A stretch of DNA of 64,000 nucleotides from Datisca glomerata (Eukaryota; Streptophyta; Magnoliopsida; Cucurbitales; Datiscaceae). This document shows, piece after piece, positions 54,826 through 64,000 of this stretch. The notes below the pieces were generated by a model. The model searched no databases and was not told the DNA's origin. It was given only the letters and a program-made list of their open reading frames with translations. Position 1 is the first letter of the stretch, and each line of letters opens with the position of its first letter. Made by a program: the position numbers and the translations under genes. The stretch lies in assembly GCA_003255025.1 (NCBI GenBank), contig QANY01011400.1, forward strand, positions 62,001 through 126,000. Direction: 5' to 3'.

Positions 54826-56000
54826 GTTCGAGAACGGTGATTTTGAAAACAAGAGCATAAGCAATAACTTTCACAATCCCATTCTTAGCGTAGAGTCAGA
54901 TGAAAGTGACGAGGATAATTTCGAACCATCTCCGAAAATATTAAGAATGGTAGAGGAGGATGAAAAAATAAGTCAACCATATCAAGAGTTAACGGAATTG
55001 ATAAATTTAGGATTGGAGGGAGAGATGAAAGAGGTCCAAATCGGCACTTCTATGACAAGCTAAAGCCTCCGAGAATTAATTGGCTTACCAAGATATGCTA
55101 GGTCTAGACACTGATATCGTGGTTTATCATTTTCCATTTATGCCTGAAAGTAAAGCAGTGCGACAAAAGTTACGGAAAATGAAACTAGACATTCTGGTAC
55201 AAATCAAAGAAGAAGTTAAAAAGCAAGTAGATGCGGATTTTATAGAAGTAGAAAAATACCCTGAATAGGTTGCTAACATAGTCCCGGTGCTGAAGAAAAA
55301 TGAGAAAGTAAGGGTGTGCGTCGATTATAGAGACCTAAATCGGGTAAACCTCAAGGATAATTTTCCATTACCTCATATCGATGTGTTAGTAGATAACACC
55401 ACAGGACATTCAACCTTCTCTTTCATGGATGGTTTTTCGGGATATAACCAAATCAAAATGCTTTCTGAAGACCGTGAAAAGATGACTTTTATAACTTTGT
55501 GGGGTACATTTTGTTATAAGGTTATGCCATTTGGTCTGAATAATGGAAGGACGACTTACCAGTGGGCAATGGTAACACTATTTCATGATATGATGCATAA
55601 AGAAATCAAAGTGTATGTTGATGATATGATTGTCAAATCTTGTCAAGGGGAAGATCATACGATCACCTTGCGAAAACTATTTGGACGGTTGAGAAAGTTC
55701 CAGTTAAAGCTTAACCCGACAAAGTGTACATTCGCAACGTCTTCAGGGAAACTACTTGGTTTTGTCGTGAGCAAAGAATGAATAAAAGTTGACCCTGATA
55801 AGGTTCGAGCCATCATTGATATGCCACCACCTCAAACTCAAATGGAAGTTAGAGGTTTATTGGGGAGATTAAATTACATAGCCCGGTTCATCTCACAGCT
55901 AACTGCAACTTGTGAAACTATCTTTAAACTTCTCCGCAAAAGTGATACAGAATGATGAAATGATGATTGTCAAATTGCTTTTGAGAAGATCAAGCAATAC
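54826..56000 (+). pseudogene. Reverse transcriptase of the Tat element
   Basis: After an acidic linker (54826-55060) comes AYQDMLGLDTDIVVYH and KVRVCVDYRDLNRVN, FPLPHIDVLVDNT, FSFMDGFSGYNQIKM, TFCYKVMPFGLNNG and IKVYVDDMIVKS (55607-55640, YVDD intact), then FQLKLNPTKCTFATSSGKLLGFVVS. The main frame is 55287-55781. Stops include a TAG for Trp at 55266 and a TGA at 55779. RVDPDKVRAII- and GLLGRLNYIARFIS-like segments follow to about 55960. Confidence 0.85.
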
Positions 56001-56480
56001 TTGCAAAATTCGTCTATACTTGTTCCTCCAACTCAAGGGCGTCCACTCATTGTGTATCTTACAGTGATAGGAAAATCCATGGGTTGTGTACTTGGTCAAC
56101 ATGACGCCTCTGGAAGGAAAGAACAAGCAATATACTATTTAAACAAAATGTTCACAAATTATGAGGCTAATTATTCGATGTTGGAGAAAACGTGTTGTGC
56201 ATTAGCCTGGGTTGCTCACCGGCTTAGACAGTACATGTTATACCACACCACTTAGTTAATTTCAAAGATGGATCCAACAAATATATCTTTGAAAAACCAT
56301 CAATTTCTGGGCGAATGGCTAAATGGCAAATGTTGCTCACGGAATATGATATTGTTTATGTCACGAGAAAATCAATAAAAGGAAGTGTATTTGCTGATTA
56401 TCTTGCAGATAAACTAGTGCAAGATTATGAGCCTATGAAGTTTGATTTTCTTGATGAGAACATATCAGTCATATTAAAAA
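56001..56480 (+). pseudogene. First RNase H of the Tat element
   Basis: PLIVYLTVIGKSMGCVLGQHD, EQAIYYLNKMFTNYEANYSMLEKTCCALAWVAHRLRQYM (56001-56255), a TAG at 56254 in place of Trp, then ISKMDPTNI, FLGEWLNGKC-type and IKGSVFADYLADKLV. The usual catalytic Asp positions of this RNase H are altered, which is normal for Tat elements carrying a second domain. Confidence 0.75.
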
Positions 56481-56489
56481 ATTAAGGAG

Positions 56490-57250
56490 AATTTATAGAT
56501 CCAGAATTGTGGACAATGTTATTTGATGGCGCGTCTAATGATTTAGGACATGGAATTGGGGCAATCCTCATATCTCCCGAGGGAAAGTTGTTCCCATTCA
56601 CGGTAAAACTATGTTTTGACTGCACAAACAATCTGGCAGAATATGAGGCATGTTCTATGGGAATTCAAGCAGCTTATGATATGAAGATAAGGAAGCTTCG
56701 AGTGTACGGAGATTCGTTATTGGTGATACGACAACTAAATGGGGAATGGAAAGCTAGAGACTCAAAGCTGTTACCTTACAACAAACATGTAACTAAGCTA
56801 AGTCGAACTTTTGAAGTGATCTCATTTGACCATATACCTAGAGAGAATAATCAAATTGCAGATGCACTAGCAACTCTAGCATCCATGTTCACCGCAGACT
56901 TTAAGGAAGAAGTGCAACCCATAAAAATTGAGAAGCGAGATTTTCCTACTCACTGTATGAGTATTGAAGAAGAGCGAGACACAAGACCGTGGTATTACGA
57001 CATCAAGCAGTATATAAAGAATGGAGAATATCCATCCAAAGCTTCTGAGAATGATAAACGCACTATTAGAAGATTATCCATGAGTTTCTTCTTCAATGGT
57101 GAAATACTCTATAAAAGAAACCATGATATGGTGCTCTTAAGATGTGTTGGTGTAACGGAAGCGAATCAAATCATAGAGGAAGTTCATGAAGGAATTTGTG
57201 GAGTTCATGCTAATGGACATATGATGGCCAAACAAATCTTGAGAGCATGA
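56490..57250 (+). pseudogene. Second RNase H (archaeal-like, aRH) and integrase zinc domain start
   Basis: WTMLFDGASNDLGHGIGAILISPEG, LCFDCTNNLAEYEACSMGIQAAYDM, LRVYGDSLLVIRQLNGEWKARDSKLLPY and NQIADALATLASMF carry the D-E-D-D residues of an intact second RNase H in one open frame. The same frame runs on into IEEVHEGICGVHANGHMMAKQIL, the His part of the integrase zinc finger, and stops at 57248 (TGA). Confidence 0.85.
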
Positions 57251-58240
57251 TATTATTGGTTAACTCTAGAATTTGGCTGCATCAAGTACGCCAAGAAATG
57301 TCATAAATGTCAAATTTATGTGGATAAAATTCACATACCCGCATCCCCTTTACATGTAATGGTCGCGCCTTGGCTGTTCTCTATGTGGGGCATAGATGTC
57401 ATTGGTCTTATCACACCCAAAGCCTCTAAGGGGCATCATTTCATTTTGGTCTCTATAGATTATTTTACCAAATTGGTGGAGGCAAGTTCTTATTCGAGTG
57501 TAACCAGAAGTGCAGTTGTTAAATTTATTAAAAAGGAGATAATTTGTCAATATGGTCTACCTAGAAGGATCATCACAAATAATGAGACAAATTTAAATAA
57601 TAAGATGATGAAAGAATTATGTGAGCAATTCAAAATTAAGCATCATAATTCATCTCCTTATTGTCCAAAAATGAACAGAGCAGTGGAAGCAGACAATAAG
57701 AACAAAAAATGGATCACAGAGAAGATGATGGAGGTTTATAAGGATTGGCATGAGATGCTCTCGTTTGCACTGCATGGGTACCGCACATCAGTCCGAACAT
57801 CAATTGGGGCAACGCCATTCTCTTTGGTATATGGCATGGAAGTGGTCCTTCCAATTGAAGTGGGAATTCCCTCCCTCAAAGTCTTAATGGAGGCGAAATT
57901 AGAAGAAGCAGAGTGGGTATAAACACGATATGAGCAATTGAATGTCATCGAGGAAAAAAGATCGACTGCATTATGTAGAGAGCAATTATATCAAAGAAAA
58001 ATGATACACGCATATGAAAAAAAATTGCGTCCTTGATGTTTTCGAGAAGGAGACTTGGTGTTAAAAAAGATACTCCCATATCAAAAGGATCACTAAGGGA
58101 AGTGGACCCCAAATTATGAAGGACCTTTCATTGTCAAGAAGGCTTTCTCGGGATGAGCTCTCATGCTAACAACATGGATGGAGATGATTTACCGCACACA
58201 GTTAATTCTGATACATTCAGGAAGTACTTCGTTTAACTAC
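57251..58240 (+). pseudogene. Integrase of the Tat element
   Basis: YYWLTLE and CHKCQIYVDKIH (zinc Cys pair) are followed by WGIDVIGLI (first catalytic Asp kept), LVSIDYFTKLVEASSYSSV, then IITNNETNLNNKMM, where the second catalytic Asp is Asn. YCPKMNRAVEADNKN keeps the Glu, and YRTSVRTSIGATPFSLVYGMEVVLPIE follows. The frame is open from 57320 to 57922. The C-terminal WTPNYEGPFIVKKAFS is beyond stops at 57920, 58036 and 58096. Confidence 0.85.
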
Positions 58241-59130
58241 TCTAAGTATGGGAAAAATGAAGTTAGGCAAAAAAATGTTTAAAAAAAACTGTCTCGAATA
58301 CTGGAGAAATTCTTCCTCCATTTTTATTCTTTTTCCAAACCATCGTTTGTAAACATTGTTCATCATCAATGAAGACCTTTTTTCTTTCTCAGTTGACAAA
58401 TACATATACTTCATCTTCTCTTTATTTCCATTATTTCTTATTCCTCTCAATTCTAAGATATTATTAATTACTCTTGAAATAACTCAGAAGCATAAACTTG
58501 GTTAGGTGAAAGCTAATTAAGAAAAAGAAAAGAAAAGTATAGGAACTAAGAAAGGCGGTCTGAGTACGAGGGGGAATCTGAAAATTCATTATGAGAAAGT
58601 TGGTATGCACATAACGAAGGCTAAAACATGATTGGAGGATTGCAATTAAAGTATAGAAAAGAAGCAAAATTGGGAGAAATTATCCACTTTTTCTTCATCA
58701 TTGACGTGAAGCTGAATACTGGGGCACAAACCAATGAATAAGGATGCATCATTTTCTTGAAAGTATGCTCGATACTTCATTGCGAGTCCATGACCTTAGG
58801 CCAAGTGATTGATTTAAAGGGTGAAGGATATGGCGACATTAGTCAACTTTCAAAAAAAATCATCAAATAATTTTCTCACAAATGTTTTCAATCATGCATA
58901 GCACGCATGCACTCAAAATCACTACTTTACATTTATATTCAATAATTACAATGCATAGACATGCATCATATTGATCTGTTTTGATGCAGTTCAAGTGCAT
59001 GAATCATTTAAGAGATATTCTTTCGAAATCCATATATGACTTTCCAACATTTAGAGCATGCATTATTAGTCTAGCTCTTGCACCATATGAAACTTGTAAA
59101 TATCAGATCAAATATCATTTTAACATCTTT
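58241..59130 (+). other. Untranslated 3' region of the Tat element, left half
   Basis: No ORF or repeat was recognised between the integrase end and the tandem repeats. Such long untranslated 3' regions are usual in this group. Confidence 0.5.
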
Positions 59131-59735
59131 AGTTAAATCGAACCTGAATCGAGTCGAGGTCAAAGCCTGCGTCTATCTAGGTTCGTTTCCTTTCAAATAT
59201 CTCGGTTAAATCGAACCCAACTTTGTCGTGGTCGAAGCCCAGTGTCAGCGCTTGGTCCATTTCAATTAATATGGTTAAATCGAACCCGCATCGACTCGAG
59301 GTCAAAGCCTGCATCTATCCAGGTCCACTCCCTTCCTCTATCTATGGTTAAATCGAACCCGCATTGATTCGAGGTCGAAGCCTTTCTATATTCAGGTCTA
59401 CATCATTTTTTTATCTTTGGTTAAATCGAACTCGACTTTGTCACGGTCGAAGCCCGATGTCAACACCTAGTCCGTTTCAATTAATATGGTTAAATCAAAC
59501 CCGCATCGAGTCGAGGTTGAAGCTTGCGTATATCTAGGTCTGCATCCTTTCTTTATCTTAGGTTAAATCGAACCCGACTTTGTCGTGGTCGAAACCCAGT
59601 GTCAGCGCCTGGTCCGTTTCAATTTATAGGGTTAAATCGAACCTGAATTGAGTCGAGGTCGAAGCCTGTGTCTATCTAGGTCCATTTCATAAGTTCCATC
59701 ATTTCATAGAACCCAAATAAGTCGAGGTTTTATAT
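59131..59735 (+). repeat. Tandem repeats in the 3' untranslated region of the Tat element
   Basis: GGTTAAATCGAACC-type words start units at 59131, 59204, 59273, 59346, 59419, 59488, 59561 and 59630. Two unit types alternate: A (73 bp, with GAGTCGAGGTC) and B (69 bp, with TTTGTCGTGGTCGAAG), in the order A B A A B A B A, followed by a decayed partial unit to about 59735. Confidence 0.85.
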
Positions 59736-59811
59736 TTCCTTTATCTATATTGTTTTTTCTCGCACAAAATACTTCTCTACACCTTTGTACACTTCTAAGT
59801 TTAGAAGCGTG

Positions 59812-59827
59812 AACAAATGGGGGCATC
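59812..59827 (+). promoter_or_regulatory. Polypurine tract of the Tat element
   Basis: AACAAATGGGGGCATC directly precedes the TG start of the 3' LTR and would prime plus-strand synthesis. Confidence 0.7.
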
Positions 59828-60023
59828 TGTAGATACCATATTTTGTCCGGTCCGATACTTTAAAAATACAAATTTTACTTTTTTGCCCATATACTAGTCT
59901 AAGACTGTGTATGATTTGAAAAATAGCCCAATGCCTAAAAAATAAGAAAATTTGTCCAAGGACTAAAAATAAAAAAAAAGGAACAAAAGACTAAAATTAA
60001 AAAAGTGAAGCCCTAAGTTTGCC

Positions 60024-60030
60024 TATAAAT
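60024..60030 (+). promoter_or_regulatory. TATA box of the Tat 3' LTR
   Basis: TATAAAT within CCTATAAATAGAGGGG, at the position corresponding to 31733 in the 5' LTR. It could drive transcription into the copia remnant downstream. Confidence 0.5.
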
Positions 60031-60662
60031 AGAGGGGAGGTCTTCACTTGAAAGAAGAGATTTGGGAGAGTGAGGAAGAGAAAAGATTTTAGAGAGAGAA
60101 AGAGAGGTTTTGAGAAAATAGTGAAAAAGAGAAAGAATGTGAGTTTTCATTTCTATTCGTCTTCTATCTTTTTTTTTTTTATTAAGGTAGTTCAAATCTC
60201 TTACATTTTAGCTTATAATATATTTTGTTCATTCTAATTAATCATCTCTTTTTTTCATACTCATGTATTTGACATTTCTTTGTTTAATTTTTCATATATA
60301 GGTTTGTTTGCTCATTCTTTATCATTTATCCTACTTTTAATCTTAAGTTTTATTTTCATATATTATTTATCTCTCTACAAGTTTGATGATGAGATTTTTT
60401 TTGTCATCTACTCAATCAATGAGAATGAGGATAAAATTTTGAGGGGTGTAAAATTAACTTAATGTGAATCAACCATTTAATGGGTTGAAAGTGTACATTT
60501 GATGAAAAGATCTCCTATGATAATTTCTCATACATAAAAATGCATAAAATAGAGAGTAAAACATCTATACAATACTATGCAAATATTTTAATTTTTGATT
60601 TTTTTTATGTTTTTACAAATCTTCTCTTCTTTTCTTTTTAATTTTTTGACCATCATTTTTTG

Positions 60663-61170
60663 TGACACATGTTTGAACTAATTATCATCCATGATCATTC
60701 CTAGCAATGAAGGAAGAAAGGAAAAATGGTAATTAGTGAACAAAGTAATCCAATAAAAAATGGTATATTTATATCCCAAACAAAAATTATTTTATTTTGA
60801 AAGTTTTATGGATATTCTTTAATGACACTTGTTTAAACTAGTTACCATCCATGATCATTCCTAGCAATGAAAAAATAAAGGAAAAATTGTAATTAGTGAA
60901 CTAAGTAATCCAATAAAAAAATGGTATATTTATATCCCAAACAAAAATTATTTTATTTTAAAAGTTTTATGGATATTCTTTAATGACACTCGTTTAAACT
61001 AGTTACCATCTATGGTCATTCCTAGCAATGAAGGAAGAAAGGAAAAATGGTAATTAATGAACTAAGTAGTCCAAAAATAAAAATGGTATATTTATATCTC
61101 AAACAAAATTATTTATTTATTTTTAGTGACACTTGTTTAAATTAATTACCATTCATGATCATTTTTTTGC
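60663..61170 (+). repeat. 160-bp tandem repeats in the 3' LTR
   Basis: Units begin TGACAC at 60663, 60823, 60984 and 61127 (spacings 160, 161, 143), the last one partial. They share ATCATTCCTAGCAATGAA and GGTATATTTATATC words. The 5' LTR lacks this block entirely. Confidence 0.85.
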
Positions 61171-61289
61171 TATTTGATTAGCGTTGAGTGAAGAAATAAA
61201 AATGGTAATTAATAGACCACGTAGTGAAAAAAAGCATGATCACGCTAATCATGTATGAAATTAAACATTTTTTCATAGATTAATTTATT

Positions 61290-61330
<41 letters not shown>

Positions 61331-62162
61331 GTGTGTGTGTAAAAAAATTAAAAAATTAAAAAAANTTTTTTCAGTAAATATTATTAATTTGTTGTAATTT
61401 TTTTATATTTTTTTAATTATTTCATGTCTTGTTTCATTATTTTCACCATGCATATTCTTTTTTAAAATTTATCATACATATTTATCATCTCTGACATTCA
61501 TTTTCATTATTTTTTGTTATTTATAGTTGTTATCTCTTCTAGTTTATTTATATATTATTTTCATATGTCACGATTGTATGTGATTATTATTTTATTCTTT
61601 TATCATTAAAATTGACGCTCGTAAATTAAAACCAAAACAATTTGATTTAAATTTTATAAATTTTTTTATTTAGTTTTCACTAAAAAATCCAATGACAAAC
61701 TTTAGAATTTTGGGATACCAAATTTCTCGAACTACCGAAGTGATGAGTTATTTTCATGATACCGACAGTAACTCCAATAACTCTTTGGTAAAAAATAATA
61801 ATATTTCAATGGTCTTTATACCACCCGTTGAAGGTAATTTATTTTCTCATTTTTATGATGTAAAATGTACCAAACGAGACATTCAAAACTAAATTTTTAT
61901 AACATTATTTTATAAAAAAATAATTTGGATAGTATTTGATTAAATTTAGTAACCATTTTTCATAATGGGCGGTGTGGGATGCTAATACCTTCCTCACACG
62001 CAAATGACTCTCGAACCAATTTTAAATTTTCACAGATCAAAATATTTGATTTTAAATTTGGGTGACCAATCACACTCTAAAATGATTGGTGGCGACTCCG
62101 AATGTTTTTTTTTAAAATATGATTTTTCAATCGCCGCTCAGCGTCGCATGCACGTTGCGACA

Positions 62163-63240
62163 AAGGTCAAGGAAAAATTATATTGAAGATGACCTCAAGC
62201 AAAGAGCTAACTCTTAGCAAGGTGCTTCATGTTCCTAATATTAGAAAGAACTTATTTTCTTGATCATTATTGAGCAAAAGGGGTTTCGAATTTTTTATCG
62301 AGTATGATAAATTAATACTTTCTAAGAATGGGGTTTATGTTGGCAAATGATATCTTAATGATGATTTATTTTCTAAAATAAATGTATTAACTATTACATC
62401 TACAACTATTAATAATAAAATAGGTTCTTCTTCTTATTTGCTTGAGTCTTCTAATGTTTGGCATGGTATATTATGACATGGTAATGATAATAGATTGCAT
62501 ATATTAGTAAATTTTAAATTAATTCCTAAAGTGAATATTGATCCACGTCACGGTGATAATTGTGATGCAATGAGAGGAGGTAAAAAGTATTTGTTACAAT
62601 TATTAATGATTGCACAAGATACTTGTTATATTTACTAACTAAGAAGCAAGGATGAAGCTTTAGAAATGTTCAAATATTATAAAAATGAGGTTGAGAATCA
62701 ATTTACAAAAGGATTAAAATTTTGAGAAGTGATAGAGGAGGTGAATATGAATATCATTTTCAAGTCCTTTATTTTGGACATGGTATTATACGCCAGACTA
62801 TCGCTCCTTATTCACCTTAATAAAATGGTGTTGTCTAAATGCAAGAACCATACATTGAAAGATATGATGAATGCTATGTTGATAAGTTCTGGTTTTACCA
62901 TAACATTTGTGGAGGGAAGCGTTATTTTCTACAAATCACATTGTTAATAAAATACCTCATAAGCAAACAGATACTTTTTCTCCTAAAATTATATAAAGAG
63001 GACCTAAGACCATTGACGATATTCTAATTGGTTATGTTACTAACAGTTGTGCATACCAGTTTCGTATGCACAATTCAAAAATTCTGGATATACATGAAAA
63101 TACAATTAGTGAATCCATGATTGTGATTTTTTTTAAGATATGTTTCCTTGTAAGAATATTCATGTTGATTTCTCTTGAAAGAACACATGTTCAAGGAGAT
63201 ATCAATCAAATTCTATGGAAGAAAATGAAGAGTGTTGAAA
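62163..63240 (+). pseudogene. Copia protease end and integrase, right part of the split fragment
   Basis: Continuing the frame interrupted at 31535: [65 protein letters not shown] (pre-integrase), then RGGKKYLLQLLMIAQDTCYIY, SKDEALEMFKYYKNEVENQ, LRSDRGGEYE (second catalytic Asp kept) and RQTIAPYSP. The C-terminal part has HIVNKIPHKQTDTFSPKII, ILIGYVTNSCAYQFRMHNSKILDIHENTISES. Stops and frameshifts are frequent. RT, RNase H and the 3' LTR are absent, and the match ends near 63240. Confidence 0.8.
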
Positions 63241-63458
63241 TCGGCGGCCGCGCGCGGCGGTTCCGTGGTGATTTTAAAAAATAAATGAAAATTTTATTGA
63301 CTGAAAACAAAAATAATTATTACGCCATGGTTTCCAAAAATAAAAAAAAATCTTTAAACATTTTAATGAAAATTAATTTTTTCTCACCAGATCTATTATA
63401 TATATATACATTAAATCTAAGACATACTAAGATATGAATTATATCTCTTTTAGTCTAG
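63241..63458. other. Junction between copia fragment and second CACTA copy
   Basis: It starts with a GC-only run (63242-63260) containing a GCGGCCGC word and a 12-bp palindrome (63247-63258), then A+T-rich DNA with a TA microsatellite (63401-63411). No gene was found. Confidence 0.5.
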
Positions 63459-64000
63459 GACAACATGATAGTGACTGAATAGCTTGAGTTTTTTAGTATA
63501 TTAAAGGAAGTGATTGAGATGCAATACGTACGAAAAGTAAGAGTTTGTTATTTAAATGTGACTGGTTTGACACAAATGCAAAATGAGATAGAATTAAGAG
63601 AGATTTTGGTTTCACTTGTATAAATGTCAGCCAAACATGGCATGAAGCTGATACCCTGATCCTTTCATCCCTGTATCCCAAACACAACAAGCCTTTTATG
63701 TTGATGGCTGTAAATTTGGAGCTAATTGAAAGGTTGTGTAGAATGTTCAACATAGACATTTATAGGATGTGCTTGAGATAGAACAAGATTAAAGCAAAGA
63801 GCCTATTGAAATAACATTGCCATCTATTGACCTAGACGGGTTTCATAGGCATTATATGGAACCTGCTGAAATAGATGAAAATGTTGGAGTAGAAGATAAT
63901 TAAACTGAAGTAATATTATCGTTTGTTTGATTTCGTAGTGTTTGAATCTGTAACTGTATACAATTTGGGTTTATGTTCTATGTGATCATAACATTTTAGT
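63459..64000 (+). pseudogene. Second copy of the CACTA transposase 3' portion
   Basis: It matches 29440-29990 at roughly 94 percent by eye, including the QQAFYVDGCKFGAN and PSIDLDGFHRHYMEPAEI stretches and the same in-frame stops. It runs off the right edge. Confidence 0.8.

Larger units (their letters stand above)
31536..62162 (+). mobile_element. Tat/Ogre-like Ty3/gypsy retrotransposon with nested pararetrovirus block
   Basis: This is a complete element: 5' LTR (31536-32107 and 47389-47890), primer-binding site, an extra ORF1 before gag, gag, protease, G-patch, RT-RNase H, a second RNase H, integrase, a 3' region with tandem repeats, polypurine tract and 3' LTR (59828-62162). It is bounded by the 5-bp duplication AAGGT. 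Without the nested block it would be about 15.3 kb. The extra ORF before gag, second RNase H, G-patch and repeat-bearing 3' region are marks of the Tat/Ogre group. Stops in every ORF and one lost integrase Asp make it inactive. Confidence 0.9.
59828..62162 (+). repeat. 3' LTR of the Tat element
   Basis: This 2335-bp LTR starts TGTAGATACC and ends GTTGCGACA, matching both parts of the 5' LTR. It carries a TATA box, 160-bp tandem repeats, a (TA)n/(TG)n microsatellite at 61299-61340 and an N at 61365. AAGGT at 62163-62167 is the right target-site copy. Confidence 0.9.

Noticed and set aside
59131..59735. CRISPR-like or direct-repeat array
   Set aside because: The unit spacing is 69-73 bp with no unique spacers, and it lies in a retrotransposon 3' region. 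It is a simple tandem repeat.
61692..62186. Two 60-66-codon frames in the 3' LTR (61692-61892 and 62004-62186)
   Set aside because: They lie within the LTR and its immediate edge and recur as broken versions in the 5' LTR. No coding signal.
62729..63284. Plus-strand 60-72-codon frames
   Set aside because: They are out-of-frame or partial readings of the copia integrase remnant, which is annotated as one pseudogene.

Overview
The window is a transposon-dense, gene-poor stretch of a plant nuclear genome, most likely a eudicot. The evidence is the element content: Ty1/copia (SIRE-like and others), Ty3/gypsy of the Athila, Tat/Ogre and chromovirus lineages, a CACTA transposon, a Helitron and endogenous Caulimoviridae. 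The DNA is A+T-rich, and almost every long reading frame is a decayed transposon or pararetrovirus fragment. I saw no rRNA, tRNA, CRISPR array or bacterial operon. Single N characters at 29131, 32107 and 61365 all lie next to AT-rich simple repeats.

Layout. 1-3560: minus-strand Tat-type Ty3/gypsy remnant (gag, RT tail, two RNase H regions, integrase). 3640-7580: minus-strand Athila-like 3' part (possible LTR, env-position ORF with an acidic tail). 7580-11600: minus-strand SIRE-like copia (LTR, gag, protease, integrase), broken inside integrase. 11618-14290: plus-strand chromovirus whose integrase core is inverted in place. 14295-16030: minus-strand Athila pol lacking the RT core and half of the integrase core. 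17069-23889: near full-length minus-strand copia with both LTRs, a probable TSD, and a Helitron (21808-23765) inside its 5' LTR. 24300-24638: a small cysteine-rich ORF with a TATA box and a hydrophobic N-terminal segment, the only candidate host gene.

The right half is a set of nested insertions. A CACTA element begins at 27193 with a degenerate TNP2-like transposase. It is followed by an LTR-less copia gag-to-integrase fragment (30510-31535, resuming at 62163-63240). A Tat/Ogre-like Ty3/gypsy element (31536-62162) is inserted in the copia fragment with a perfect 5-bp TSD (AAGGT). A 15.3-kb block of endogenous pararetrovirus (32108-47388) sits at a TA-rich tract in the 5' LTR of the Tat element. 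The block is a mosaic of four pieces (-,+,+,-). Two of them form a roughly 4.4-kb inverted repeat with a roughly 1.5-kb loop. A second copy of the CACTA transposase 3' portion closes the window (63459-64000).

None of the large elements looks autonomous: stops, frameshifts, deletions and mutated catalytic residues are frequent. The points most worth follow-up are the pararetrovirus inverted repeat downstream of an LTR promoter (a possible source of hairpin RNA), its uncharacterised second ORF, the precise integrase inversion in the chromovirus, the Helitron with a clean empty-site reconstruction, and the cysteine-rich ORF at 24300. Family assignments come from reading the translations by eye. 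Percent identities are rough estimates and need alignment.
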